From Natronoflexus pectinivorans (GTDB lineage Bacteria > Bacteroidota > Bacteroidia > Bacteroidales > Marinilabiliaceae): DNA of 64,000 bases. The stretch is from NCBI RefSeq assembly GCF_004345615.1, contig NZ_SLWK01000013.1:25453-89452 (forward strand), in the 5' to 3' direction. The notes under the pieces are model-generated. The model saw only the letters and a program-made list of their open reading frames with translations, was not told the origin of the DNA and did no database searches. This document shows, piece after piece, positions 16,168-24,967 of this stretch. The position numbers and the translations under genes were made by a program. Positions within the stretch are counted from its first letter, which is position 1, and each line of letters starts with the position of its first letter.

Positions 16168-18124
16168 ACCAAAGCAAATACAGAGAATCTTTATAGCTAA
16201 CCGTGGTGAAATAGCTTCACGAATAGTCAAAACCGCGCGAAAAATGGGTATCACAACCATCGGTTTAACCACTCAAATGGACAATTGGTGTGATGCAGAC
16301 GAAAAATCATTTCTTCAAGGCCATACGCTCGCTGAAACATATCTGAATATTGATGCCATCATAGAGTTGGCATCAGCTTTTAAGGCTGATGCCATTCATC
16401 CCGGTTATGGCTTTCTTTCGGAAAACCATACGTTTGCCAAAGCCGTGGAGGATGCCGGAATGATTTTCATCGGCCCCTCTCATCAGGCAATTCATCAAAT
16501 GGGTAACAAATTAAACGCCCGTGGAATTGCTCAAAGACTTAAAATACCGATAACTCCATCCATCTCAGGGAGTGCGAATGAAGTACTGGAAAACATCAGC
16601 AAACTTAATTTCCCAATCGTTGTAAAAGCTGCTGCAGGCGGCGGTGGAAAAGGAATGTACAAAGTTAACCAGCCCGAAAAACTGCCTGAAATCATAGCCC
16701 GCGCATCGAGAGAGGCCGTTAGCTATTTTGGCAACGAAACCGTTTATGCAGAGCAATATTTGGAAGAGCCCCGTCACATTGAAGTGCAAATTTTAGGTGA
16801 CCAACACCATAATTATATCCACTTGTTTGAACGTGAGTGCTCCATTCAGCGACGATATCAAAAAATTATTGAGGAAGCACCATCCACATTTCTCACGGAA
16901 GAACTCCGAAAAACCCTTACGAACGACGCCATAAAACTCTGTAAAGAAATTGGCTATTACAATGCAGGAACCATTGAGTTTTTGGTTGATAATAAGGGGA
17001 ATCACTATTTTTTAGAGATGAACACCCGTATTCAGGTGGAGCATCCGGTTACTGAAGAAATTACTGGAGTAGATATTGTAGAACAGCAGATTAGGATAGC
17101 TGAAGGTTTGCCGTTGCAGATTAAACAAGATGACATCTCATTCAATGGCCACGCCATTGAATGCCGCATTTATGCCGAAGATGCCGGCAACAACTTCTCC
17201 CCCGCCCCGGGACAACTATATGAGGTAAACTGGCCGAAACAGGAATTGGCTCGAACTGATACCTGGATAGAGAAACCTGTGGAAATAAAACCCGATTTTG
17301 ACCCAATGATGGCGAAAATAATCACCCATGGGAAAAATCGCGAAGAAGCCATTCGAAAAAACATTGCCGCACTTAATAACACAGCTGTTCTTGGTATTAC
17401 CAACAACATTCACTATCTCTCAGAGGTATTAAAAAGCGAAGCATTTATTAAAGGTGAAACCACAACCGGATTCTGCAACAATTTCTTTTACACCAAGCCC
17501 CAATCACCTGATGAAAAAGCAATTGCCGCTGCTGCATTGCTTCACATTCTGCGCCCTAATCAAACGAAAAATCAAAGCACGTGGCAAAAAATCGGATATT
17601 TCAGACTGCAACAAAACATCTCATTCTCAATAAATCAACAATTGTATCAAATTCAATGGCAAGATGTAGATGATATATTAAAAATTGAAGTTAACGGACA
17701 ATCGTCCATTGAGATTCGAGACATTAATGATGACCATAAGAAAATAAGTTTCTTTTCAGATAAAAAACAGCTCCAATTCAATTCAACAGAACTGCCCGAT
17801 GGCAGTTTTATTCTGCGTTATGAGGCTTCTCAGCTGCATGTCATCCCATCATGGATTCTTCCCAACAAACAGGATTGTGCCCGAAAAAAATCCACAAACC
17901 TAAACTTTGGCAACACCCTTACAGCCCCCATCCCCGGAAAAATTACCGACATTAAAGTTGCCGAAGGCGATATGATTAGAGCAGGAGATACACTGGCCAT
18001 TCTTGAAGCCATGAAAATGGAAAATCTGCTTAAAGCAACACATGACGGAGTTATTGAAAAAATAAGAACACTCCCTGGAACTCAAGTTAAAGCCAATGAA
18101 GTAATTATGGAGTTAAAACTTTAA
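16151..18124 (+). CDS. mccA: Methylcrotonyl-CoA carboxylase, biotin carboxylase/carrier subunit
   Basis: About 657 residues with the standard order: biotin carboxylase N-terminal domain (IQRIFIANRGEIASRIV), ATP-grasp domain (VKAAAGGGGKGMY; HIEVQILGD; FLEMNTRIQVEHPVTEEITG), C-terminal biotin carboxylase domain, a linker of about 150 residues, and a biotinyl domain with the attachment lysine at about 622 in EAMKMEN. It carboxylates biotin with ATP and bicarbonate for the partner at 13768-15360. I chose the ATG at 16151 since it directly precedes the conserved FIANRGEIA. An ORF extension from 16031 would run deep into the hydratase gene. Confidence 0.92.
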   Translation: MTKSFKPKQIQRIFIANRGEIASRIVKTARKMGITTIGLTTQMDNWCDADEKSFLQGHTLAETYLNIDAIIELASAFKADAIHPGYGFLSENHTFAKAVEDAGMIFIGPSHQAIHQMGNKLNARGIAQRLKIPITPSISGSANEVLENISKLNFPIVVKAAAGGGGKGMYKVNQPEKLPEIIARASREAVSYFGNETVYAEQYLEEPRHIEVQILGDQHHNYIHLFERECSIQRRYQKIIEEAPSTFLTEELRKTLTNDAIKLCKEIGYYNAGTIEFLVDNKGNHYFLEMNTRIQVEHPVTEEITGVDIVEQQIRIAEGLPLQIKQDDISFNGHAIECRIYAEDAGNNFSPAPGQLYEVNWPKQELARTDTWIEKPVEIKPDFDPMMAKIITHGKNREEAIRKNIAALNNTAVLGITNNIHYLSEVLKSEAFIKGETTTGFCNNFFYTKPQSPDEKAIAAAALLHILRPNQTKNQSTWQKIGYFRLQQNISFSINQQLYQIQWQDVDDILKIEVNGQSSIEIRDINDDHKKISFFSDKKQLQFNSTELPDGSFILRYEASQLHVIPSWILPNKQDCARKKSTNLNFGNTLTAPIPGKITDIKVAEGDMIRAGDTLAILEAMKMENLLKATHDGVIEKIRTLPGTQVKANEVIMELKL

Positions 18125-18560
18125 AAAATTTACAATAAGTTCGGAAACTCATTTCATTGCAATTTGGCTGCCGTGTTGTGTTGTGGTCAAGCAAACAATT
18201 AGTTCAGTTAACTACCGGATTTTAGCATATTTTAACTTTGCATTCAAACTTTAAATTTAACAACAAGTTTTAAATACTTCAACTAATCAAATTTCCTGCT
18301 TAACAGTAACATTCATTTATTTCTGAAACACTGGCAGTTAAATCACACAACACAATCCAGACAATCAGTGGAAAGTTCTAATAATACTACAATAAATTAT
18401 TTTTTTTGTAACCCTGATGCGATATTGTCGTAATAAAAAGCATTTCATACAGAATTCTGAATTATTATTTAGAAAAATTACAAATTACCATGATTATAAT
18501 TTTGTTAATGATATATTTCTATTTTTGCGTAACATTTATTTAATAACTAACCAAACTATT
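18125..18560. other. Spacer between carboxylase operon and barrel gene
   Basis: This is an AT-rich gap of 436 bases with no convincing gene. A loose inverted pair (GTGTTGTGTTGTG near 18173 and CACAACACAATCC near 18347) is the only structure I see. A TATTTTTG box (18520-18527) lies 33 bases before the barrel start, but the nearest TTTG is 15 bases upstream, shorter than the Bacteroidota norm. Confidence 0.45.
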
Positions 18561-19154
18561 ATGAACAGAAAAATTGGAATTTTAGTAATTGCTATCCTGG
18601 TATCAGTTACCAGCGCATTTTCGCAAAGCGAACTTTACAAGCCATTTAAAGTTGATGTTGGTTTTCTTTATGCAAGCCCAATGGGTGGAGATGACGTAAG
18701 TGGAGGTATTGGTTTCTACATTGAACCAAAATACAACTACACCGACAACATTGCCTTAGGTTTAAAATTGGAATGGGCCATTCTTGGTTCAAGTGATGTG
18801 GAAGGAATGGATGTGTCTGTATCAGGAATTGGAACATATCAGTTAACAGGTGATTACTATTTCAACACTAACCGAGTACGTCCCTTTGCCGGATTAGGAG
18901 TAGGATTGTATTCATTAGGTAGTGTTGATTTCAAAGCCGATGTAAACGATCCAAATGATATTTGGGGAGATGAGTTAGGGATGAGCTTGGATTACGGTAC
19001 CAAATTTGGTTTTGCACCACGTGTTGGAGTTGTTTTAGGAAGTTTCCGTGTTGGGATGGAATATAATGTAATAACCGGTATTGATTCAGCTCTTGAATCA
19101 AGAAACTACCTTTCTTTCAAATTTGGATTTGAAATTGGTGGCGGAAAGAAATAA
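18561..19154 (+). CDS. Small outer-membrane beta-barrel protein
   Basis: This 197-residue protein has a signal peptide (about 1-22, ending TSAFSQ). The rest alternates aromatic and small residues in short amphipathic strands (YNYTDNIALGLKLEWAI, YQLTGDYYFNTNRVRPFAGLGVGL, FGFAPRVGVVLGSFRVGMEYNV), as in eight-stranded OmpA/OmpW-like barrels (outer membrane protein beta-barrel families). The terminal residues LSFKFGFEIGGGKK fit a final strand. I chose the ATG at 18561 because only it gives a signal peptide. The gene is monocistronic, with a strong terminator after it. Function is unknown beyond membrane location. Confidence 0.75.
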   Translation: MNRKIGILVIAILVSVTSAFSQSELYKPFKVDVGFLYASPMGGDDVSGGIGFYIEPKYNYTDNIALGLKLEWAILGSSDVEGMDVSVSGIGTYQLTGDYYFNTNRVRPFAGLGVGLYSLGSVDFKADVNDPNDIWGDELGMSLDYGTKFGFAPRVGVVLGSFRVGMEYNVITGIDSALESRNYLSFKFGFEIGGGKK

Positions 19155-19192
19155 GCCAAAAATTACCAAAACACTTTATTTTAAAGGGTTGC

Positions 19193-19222
19193 CGAATGGC
19201 AACCCTTTTTTGTTAATATTTT
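19193..19222 (+). terminator. Intrinsic terminator after barrel gene
   Basis: AAAGGGTTGCC (19193-19203), loop GAAT, GGCAACCCTTT (19208-19218), then a T-run. It is 39 bases after the stop codon. Confidence 0.85.
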
Positions 19223-19304
19223 CACCTTTAAAAACTAAACAAGAACCGAAAACTGGTGTTTATCTGATAAAATAAATTCTAATTAATATTTATATAAATA
19301 ATAA

Positions 19305-20444
19305 ATGAACCCATTTACAGAGAAGCAACACGAAGAGTTGCGTCAAAGAATCAGAAACTTTGCAGAATCAGAAATTGCACCGGAGGCAGAGAAACTTGAC
19401 AGCGAAGAACGCTTTTCCCCGGAGTTAACCCGAAAAATGGGACAAGAAGGAATATTAGGAATCAATATTCCCAAAAAATACGGTGGTCGCGAACTTGATA
19501 CTTTATCTTACATCATTGCCGTAGAAGAACTGGCTCGTGTGGATAGTTCACAGGCAGCGACAGTGGCAGCTCATAACAGTCTGGGACTGGTTCCCATTTT
19601 GGATTACGGAACCGATACGCAAAAAGAGAAGTATCTGCCAAAATTGACCACGGGAGAGCATCTTTGGGCATTTGGTTTAACTGAGGAGAATGCAGGTTCG
19701 GATGCACGAGGAACTGAAACCACTGCAATAATCGAAGGCGAAGAGTGGGTTATCAATGGCAGTAAAAGATATATTACCAACATATCAAACCCTCTTACAC
19801 TGGGGGTTACGCTTCAGGTAATGACACAAAACGGGGACCAACCATCACAGCTTACTACCATTTTGGTAGAGAAAGGGACACCGGGCTTTGAATCTCAGCG
19901 ATTGCTGGGAAAAATGATGTGGCGCGCTTCCGACACCGGAAAAGCGTCCTTTACCAATTGCCGTGTACCTTTAGAAAATTTACTGGGTCAGGAAGGACAA
20001 GGAGCCCGCTATATGCTAAAGACTTTGGATGGCGGTCGCCTCTCGGTAGCAGCCATGGGACTTGGACTGGCACAGGGAGCTTTTGAAATGGCAGCAAAAC
20101 ATGCCAAAACCAGGAAACAGTTTGGCAAACCCATTAACCGATACCAAGCCATTGCCTTTAAACTGGCCGATATGGATATGAAACTGGAACTGGCACGAAA
20201 TACTCTGTACAAAGCATGCTGGCTGAAGGATAATAACCAGCCTTATACCCGCGAAGCCGCCATGGCAAAACTATATACTTCAGAAATTGCAAGAGAAATT
20301 GCCGATGAAGCTGTTCAAGTTTTTGGTGGTTCAGGGCTTTTCAAGGACAATCCCATAGAGCGATTCTACCGGGACCAACGCCTTCTGCAAATTGGAGAAG
20401 GAACTTCAGAAATTCTACGGCTGGTGATTGCGAGGGGGATATGA
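19305..20444 (+). CDS. Acyl-CoA dehydrogenase
   Basis: This 379-residue protein is a complete flavin acyl-CoA dehydrogenase: N-terminal helical domain, middle beta domain with the signature WAFGLTEENAGSDARGTE, and C-terminal helical domain ending YRDQRLLQIGEGTSEILR. The position of the catalytic base in short- and medium-chain enzymes is glutamate here (E365, in GEGTSEI). Isovaleryl-CoA dehydrogenases instead place their base in the earlier helix, where this protein has LDGGR (about residue 242). So although it follows a leucine-degradation operon, a butyryl- or 2-methylbutyryl-like substrate is as likely. It oxidises acyl-CoA to enoyl-CoA, passing electrons to ETF. A heptamer array starts three bases after its stop. 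Confidence 0.88.
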   Translation: MNPFTEKQHEELRQRIRNFAESEIAPEAEKLDSEERFSPELTRKMGQEGILGINIPKKYGGRELDTLSYIIAVEELARVDSSQAATVAAHNSLGLVPILDYGTDTQKEKYLPKLTTGEHLWAFGLTEENAGSDARGTETTAIIEGEEWVINGSKRYITNISNPLTLGVTLQVMTQNGDQPSQLTTILVEKGTPGFESQRLLGKMMWRASDTGKASFTNCRVPLENLLGQEGQGARYMLKTLDGGRLSVAAMGLGLAQGAFEMAAKHAKTRKQFGKPINRYQAIAFKLADMDMKLELARNTLYKACWLKDNNQPYTREAAMAKLYTSEIAREIADEAVQVFGGSGLFKDNPIERFYRDQRLLQIGEGTSEILRLVIARGI

Positions 20445-20447
20445 CAC

Positions 20448-20503
20448 GGAAACAGGAGACAGGAAACCGGAAATCGGAAATCGGAAATCGGAGACAGGAG
20501 ATA
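20448..20503. repeat. Eight-unit heptamer array, purine-rich
   Basis: Eight units in exact 7-base phase: GGAAACA, GGAGACA, GGAAACC, three GGAAATC, GGAGACA, GGAGATA. The array begins three bases after the acyl-CoA dehydrogenase stop. The rest of the spacer up to 21032 holds only the small hairpin at 20889-20917. Confidence 0.85.
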
Positions 20504-20888
20504 ATGCATAGCGGAATTACGCAAGGCGGATTAAGGCTTGTTAGGTTAAGTGACTATTAATTCAATAAACAGAGAAAAACGTACTTCCAATGTTTTAGGA
20601 AAATCAGATACAGCCATCGTAAGTGGCAAATGTTGGGAGAATAGAAAATCAATATTCAAATTAAAATTAAACTTAAGAGTTTTAACTAACTAGATCGTTA
20701 AACTTTTCCCAAGACATTCGGGATTAGATACAAGACATATGCATATCCTTGAATTTTTGACACTTATACACAACAAGAGTGAATACGTCCACCTAAAAAT
20801 CAAGTAAATTATAAAGTTTAACGAACTATTTTAATACAAGAATAATCGACAATAGCATTAAAATCTGCATATTTGTCTAAAGAGTGGT

Positions 20889-20917
20889 GACATGAAACTC
20901 GTCCCGAGACCTCGGGA
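20889..20917. repeat. Small hairpin element with ATGAAAC lead
   Basis: GACATGAAACTCG is followed by the hairpin TCCCGAG-AC-CTCGGGA (20902-20917). A similar unit (ATGAAACGAG plus a 13-bp hairpin with TCCCGAT) is at 54131-54162, and the ATGnAAC lead is shared with the repeats at 10987 and 13297. Confidence 0.5.
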
Positions 20918-21032
20918 ACACCAAAAAACATAAACAGATAAAACTTACTCTTATTGGAGAGTATATCACCATTAAGGCAAAAATAATGTTCAAAACCATC
21001 AATTATATTCCCATTTGCTAACTGAAATAAAT

Positions 21033-21800
21033 ATGCTTATACTTCTATCACCTGCGAAAACTTTGGATTTTGAACGTAGAATTCCTGATGTAAATACCAC
21101 GGAAATTCACTTTTCAGCTGAGGCACAGGAGTTGGCAGGTTTGCTAAAAACCAAATCTGTTAAGGATTTGAGGGAGTTGATGCACATCAGTGATAAGTTG
21201 GCACAACTCAATGCAGAGAGGTTTTTGCTTTGGCATTGGCCTTTTGACGATTTCAACGTTCGTGCTTCGATATATGCGTTTAAAGGTGAGGTATACAGCG
21301 GATTTGAAGTGGATACCATGAAATTTGAAGCAGTGGAGTACGCCCAGAAAAGCGTGAGGATTTTATCAGGGTTATATGGCGTTTTGCGTCCTTTTGATGC
21401 CATTATGCCCTATCGGCTCGAAATGGGAACGAAACTGCTGAATTCTAAAGGAAAAGATTTATATTCGTTCTGGGGAGATAAAATAACCAGAGCCATCAAT
21501 GATGATTTGCAGTCAGAAAATCATCAGGCATTGGTTAATCTTGCCAGTCAGGAGTATTATAAAACCATTGATGAGAAAAAAATAGAGAGAAAAATCATCA
21601 CACCGGTATTTAAAGAATTCAAAAATGGACAATATAAAGTCATCTCCATCTATGCCAAAAAGGCAAGGGGGTTAATGACCCGTTTCATTGTTGAAAACCG
21701 GCTTACAAATCCCGAGGATTTGAAAGCTTTTGATCTGGATGGCTATGTTTTTAATAATGAATTGTCTAAAGGAAAAGAATTGGTTTTTACCCGCAGGTAG
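21033..21800 (+). CDS. yaaA: YaaA-family peroxide stress protein
   Basis: This 255-residue protein matches the YaaA/DUF328 (UPF0246) family along its length: start LILLSPAKTLDFE, the middle YSGLYGVLRPFDAIMPYRLEM-like segment, and the end KARGLMTRFIVENR with GYVFN. In E. coli YaaA lowers free iron during hydrogen peroxide stress and binds DNA. I chose the ATG at 21033, which gives the family's standard N-terminus; an in-frame upstream codon at 21015 would add six residues. It lies alone, followed by an unrecognised gene on the same strand 88 bases later. Confidence 0.9.
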   Translation: MLILLSPAKTLDFERRIPDVNTTEIHFSAEAQELAGLLKTKSVKDLRELMHISDKLAQLNAERFLLWHWPFDDFNVRASIYAFKGEVYSGFEVDTMKFEAVEYAQKSVRILSGLYGVLRPFDAIMPYRLEMGTKLLNSKGKDLYSFWGDKITRAINDDLQSENHQALVNLASQEYYKTIDEKKIERKIITPVFKEFKNGQYKVISIYAKKARGLMTRFIVENRLTNPEDLKAFDLDGYVFNNELSKGKELVFTRR

Positions 21801-21888
21801 CTGAGATAAAAAACTTTGAATGGTTGATTTAGCGTACGATTATGGCTATCTTTCTCAAAAATGAAACAATAAATAAAAACCATATATT

Positions 21889-22605
21889 ATGAGCCCGTCA
21901 CCTTACATTGAACGTTATGGGAATCTTCTGAAGCAGGAGACTCTCCAGACACTGGATGAGCAGATTATGCCCAACACTTTTGTGTTAGAGGCTCCGGAAC
22001 CATTTCCGGGATTTTATGATTATTACTCTGACCATCCAATTGACACCAAACCGCTCTACCTTTATTTCGTGTTGAAGCAACTTTACACGGTGGAGCAGGT
22101 TACTCGTGCAACACAAAACATCAGAAAGTATTTTCAATCGGAATTTAATGCTGCTGCCGGTGTTGTAAATATTTATAATAAGGAGTTTCACGTAATCAGG
22201 GTGCGACACCTTAATGATTACAATCTGATACCCGAGCTTCAAGCGTGTTACATGGATGAAGGCATTGAGTTTCGTAAGAAACCCGGAGGGAAACCTGCCG
22301 GGCCGGCAGTTATTCGCATCAAAAAGTTCTTTATCCTCGAAGAGAAGCATCCCGGTGTTTACTTCGATGTAACCGAAAAGGACCATGGTTATTTCACCAT
22401 TCCAAAGTATTTAACATGGAAATATTTTGAGGATATTACCAAAAAGATCAAGTACAATTGGGAGAAACCGATGTTTGATGCGGCCATTGGACATTTTCAT
22501 GTAAATTTTGGCATTCAGGACATGATTAGGATTTATAATCCCAAGATGGATTTGGAGTATTTAATGGAAGTCCGAAAAATGTATATGGAGCGAATTAATA
22601 AATAA
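21889..22605 (+). CDS. Conserved-looking protein of unknown function
   Basis: This 238-residue protein has no signal peptide or membrane helix, and I do not recognise the family. It is rich in aromatic residues (FPGFYDYYSDHP, KPLYLYFVLKQLYT, YFTIPKYLTWKYFEDI) and has a basic KKPGGKPAG loop near residue 125. Codon use and base composition match the neighbours, and a hairpin sits right at its stop, so I think it is a real gene. The compact alpha/beta look suggests a soluble cytoplasmic protein. It follows yaaA but with an 88-base gap, so co-transcription is uncertain. Confidence 0.7.
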   Translation: MSPSPYIERYGNLLKQETLQTLDEQIMPNTFVLEAPEPFPGFYDYYSDHPIDTKPLYLYFVLKQLYTVEQVTRATQNIRKYFQSEFNAAAGVVNIYNKEFHVIRVRHLNDYNLIPELQACYMDEGIEFRKKPGGKPAGPAVIRIKKFFILEEKHPGVYFDVTEKDHGYFTIPKYLTWKYFEDITKKIKYNWEKPMFDAAIGHFHVNFGIQDMIRIYNPKMDLEYLMEVRKMYMERINK

Positions 22606-22623
22606 AGTCATAAGACTTTATTT
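22600..22623 (+). terminator. Hairpin overlapping the stop of the unknown gene
   Basis: AAATAAAGTC (22600-22609), loop ATAA, GACTTTATTT (22614-22623). The stop codon is within the left arm. The stem is AT-rich, and a mixed A/T tail follows. Confidence 0.5.
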
Positions 22624-22765
22624 AAAAGCATTAGTGCCCAGTAAGAACTTTTAAAAAGTCCCGTATGCGCTGCGAGTGTTAAGTTATATGACTTTTTTGA
22701 AAAGGAGGGCTTGTTTTCCGCCTCAGGAAAAAGGCGTTAAGAAAATCTATGTTTTTTTCGTTAAG

Positions 22766-22804
22766 AAAACCGTGCTGTTTGAGCGAAGCGAGTTCACGGT
22801 TTTT
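22766..22804. repeat. REP-like hairpin with GAGCGAAGCG core
   Basis: AAAACCGTG and CACGGTTTT enclose TTTGAGCGAAGCGAG. The GAGCGAAGC core is shared with the elements at 5670, 22952 and 26717. No ORF in this gap is convincing; a 68-codon minus-strand frame at 22928-23134 overlaps the repeats and a terminator. Confidence 0.6.
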
Positions 22805-22951
22805 AGAAACGAGTCATTATTGTAATTTGATTCTTTAGTATTGAGACAGCTTATGACGTGTTCAACCGAATGCAATTTAAATCAATTGTGATAATGAGGT
22901 TAAAAAGATATCGATTTTTAGCCTTTTTCATGACAGCGATGGCATTTTTTG

Positions 22952-23033
22952 CTTACTTTTTTTTGCTGTTGCGGAGCGAAGCGGATCACGCAATACCTTA
23001 AAAAGAAAACACAAAATGAGTAAAAAAAGTAAG
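22952..23033. repeat. Long inverted repeat with CTTACTTTTTTT arms
   Basis: CTTACTTTTTTT (22952-22963) is matched exactly by AAAAAAAGTAAG (23022-23033). Between them, TTGCG and CGCAA enclose GAGCGAAGCGG. It is a dispersed-repeat type of structure in the 560-base spacer between the unknown gene and sod. Confidence 0.65.
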
Positions 23034-23103
23034 AGCCCGTGCGGCTTGAGCACTTTAAAAATATGAAATTTATTCTCCGTATAATATTGCTTTAAAAGCA
23101 AAA

Positions 23104-23131
23104 AGAAAGCCGGTTTTTCAACCGGCTTTCT
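23104..23131 (-). terminator. Intrinsic terminator after superoxide dismutase
   Basis: On the minus strand AGAAAGCCGGTT and its complement (23104-23131) form a GC-rich stem followed by a T-run. It starts 36 bases past the sod stop codon. Confidence 0.85.
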
Positions 23132-23166
23132 CATTTGGACATAAACTGAAACAATAACTTTAAATC

Positions 23167-23907
23167 TTATTTCTTTGCCTTGCTATATCTTCTGTTCACT
23201 TCGTCCCAATTAACAACATTCCAAAAGTTCTGCACGTAATCACCTCTTCTGTTTTGATATTTAAGGTAATACGCATGCTCCCATACATCAAGCCCAAGAA
23301 TTGGAGTTCCTCTCACTTTTTCAGTATCCATAAGCGGGTTGTCCTGATTGGCTGTGCCTGAAACGGCAAGTGAACCATCTTCTTTCACAAGCAGCCACGA
23401 CCATCCACTACCAAACTGCGTAAGTGCCGCATTGTTAAACTTCTCTTTAAAGGCATCCATCGTTCCAAAGGTGCGGTTAATGGCATTTTTTAGTTCTTCG
23501 GATGGTTCACCTTGTCCACCCGGAGCCATCACTTCCCAGAACAGGTTGTGATTGTATAATCCTCCTCCATTATTGCGAATTGTGGCACTTAGCTTCGACA
23601 TCTGACTGAAAATAAATTCCAAAGAGGCATTTTCCAACTCGGTACCTTTAATGGCATTGATGAAGTTGTTGTAGTATGCTCTATGGTGCCGGTCGTAATG
23701 AATCTCCATGGTTTTCGCATCAATATAAGGCTCCAACGCATCGAAAGCATACGGAAGGTCTGGAAAAACGTGTTCAACTGGTTCTCCAGTGTACTCTTTT
23801 AATGGTTTCTCTTTCTCTTTTTCGTTAGATTCTGCTGCAGGTGTTGCACATGCGGCAAAAATCAAAGCCAGTAATAATAGTGCTGCATTTAATTTTTTCA
23901 TATTCAT
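23167..23907 (-). CDS. sod: Fe/Mn superoxide dismutase lipoprotein
   Basis: This 246-residue protein has a lipoprotein signal peptide (lipidated Cys20 in IFAACATP) joined to a complete Fe/Mn superoxide dismutase. Metal ligands are H70 (MEIHYDRHH), H120 (LYNHNLFW), D207 and H211 (LDVWEHAYYLKY). It turns superoxide into oxygen and peroxide. Most bacterial Fe/Mn enzymes are cytoplasmic, so an anchored extracytoplasmic one suggests defence against superoxide formed outside the inner membrane. Iron versus manganese use cannot be told by eye. The start is either of two ATGs (MNMKK); both leave the signal peptide intact. Confidence 0.93.
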   Translation of the reverse strand: MNMKKLNAALLLLALIFAACATPAAESNEKEKEKPLKEYTGEPVEHVFPDLPYAFDALEPYIDAKTMEIHYDRHHRAYYNNFINAIKGTELENASLEFIFSQMSKLSATIRNNGGGLYNHNLFWEVMAPGGQGEPSEELKNAINRTFGTMDAFKEKFNNAALTQFGSGWSWLLVKEDGSLAVSGTANQDNPLMDTEKVRGTPILGLDVWEHAYYLKYQNRRGDYVQNFWNVVNWDEVNRRYSKAKK

Positions 23908-24149
23908 ATGTTTGTAGGGTTTAAAATTTAAAATTATTTTGCTTTATATATACTAATCAACACATTATATTTTATTTTGTTCACGATGATGTGATAAGTA
24001 TTTATCTCAACTGATGACCTTATGTCATCAGTTGATTGAAGCAAGGGGCTAATTATGTGTCTTGTATGTTTAACTTTTATTTTTGAAACTTTAAGTTGAT
24101 ATATAGCGTATTATGGTTATATTGCAAACTTATTTTAAAACCGGAATAT

Positions 24150-24962
24150 ATGCTGAAGAGGTGGATTTTTATTTGTGCGGCTGTTTTTTTTATATTTCCT
24201 ACCGGATATACTCATCTTTCCGATGAGCAAATTTCATCAGAGACTTCTTTCAATGATACTTATTTCGAAACCTACATCAATTGGTTTTATGATAATCTGG
24301 ATATTAACTCATTTGACAAACCTGAACGAAAAGTATTTAAAAAAGCACTTACAGGCTTTTTTAAATTAAAAGAAGAATCACAAACTAAGAAAAACCTTCT
24401 GGTTGTCATTGACTTCTCACTTTCCTCCAAGCATGAACGCATGTGGGTGATTGATTTGGATAAAATGAAAATCACTGACCAGATGCTTGTCTCTCACGGA
24501 CAGAACAGCGGTGAGCTGTTCGCTACCCGGTTCAGTAATATCCCATCATCCTATCAGAGCAGTCTCGGGTTTTACGTTACTGGTGACATCTACTATGGCC
24601 GACACGGCATGTCACTCTTTTTAAACGGCATGGAACCCGGCATAAATGATAAAGCCCGGGAGCGAGCCATCGTGATGCACAGCGCAGATTACGTGAGCCA
24701 TGATTTTGTTCGAAGACATGGCCGTTTGGGAAGAAGTCACGGATGCCCGGCCATTCCTATGGAGAATCATGAGGATGTGATTCGCTTATTGGCTCGCGGT
24801 ACTTGTTTGTTTATCTACCATCCAACAGCAAGCTACACCAAAAAGTCCGCACTGCTAACCTCTGAAAACGCAATGGCCGGAATGATTAAGTTCCTCGAGG
24901 AATCTCCTTTATTTACGCGCGATTACACCATGTGGCCATTATTGGCTCAATTGTTACAATAA
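24150..24962 (+). CDS. L,D-transpeptidase-like protein, YkuD_2 type
   Basis: About 270 residues, with a signal peptide from the ATG at 24150 (MLKRWIFICAAVFFIFP). The catalytic region matches the murein L,D-transpeptidase catalytic-domain family (PF13645): VIDFSLSSKHERMWVIDL, VSHGQNSG, and the active site RSHGCPAIP with nucleophile C199 and the preceding histidine in IVMHSADYVS. Members are expected to act on peptidoglycan peptides in the periplasm. It converges with a second L,D-transpeptidase gene; the two stop codons are only five bases apart, which suggests antisense interference or shared termination. Confidence 0.85.
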   Translation: MLKRWIFICAAVFFIFPTGYTHLSDEQISSETSFNDTYFETYINWFYDNLDINSFDKPERKVFKKALTGFFKLKEESQTKKNLLVVIDFSLSSKHERMWVIDLDKMKITDQMLVSHGQNSGELFATRFSNIPSSYQSSLGFYVTGDIYYGRHGMSLFLNGMEPGINDKARERAIVMHSADYVSHDFVRRHGRLGRSHGCPAIPMENHEDVIRLLARGTCLFIYHPTASYTKKSALLTSENAMAGMIKFLEESPLFTRDYTMWPLLAQLLQ

Positions 24963-24967
24963 GGTAT

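Noticed and set aside
18501..18527. Promoter (TTTG and TATTTTTG) for the small barrel gene
   Set aside because: The spacing is 15 bases, below the 17-23 typical of Bacteroidota, so I did not call it.
22928..23134. Small membrane-protein-like frame on the minus strand
   Set aside because: It overlaps the sod terminator and two palindromic repeats; its hydrophobic part comes from repeat DNA.
24062..24085. Promoter for the YkuD_2-type gene
   Set aside because: TTG to TATTTTTG spacing is only 13 bases.
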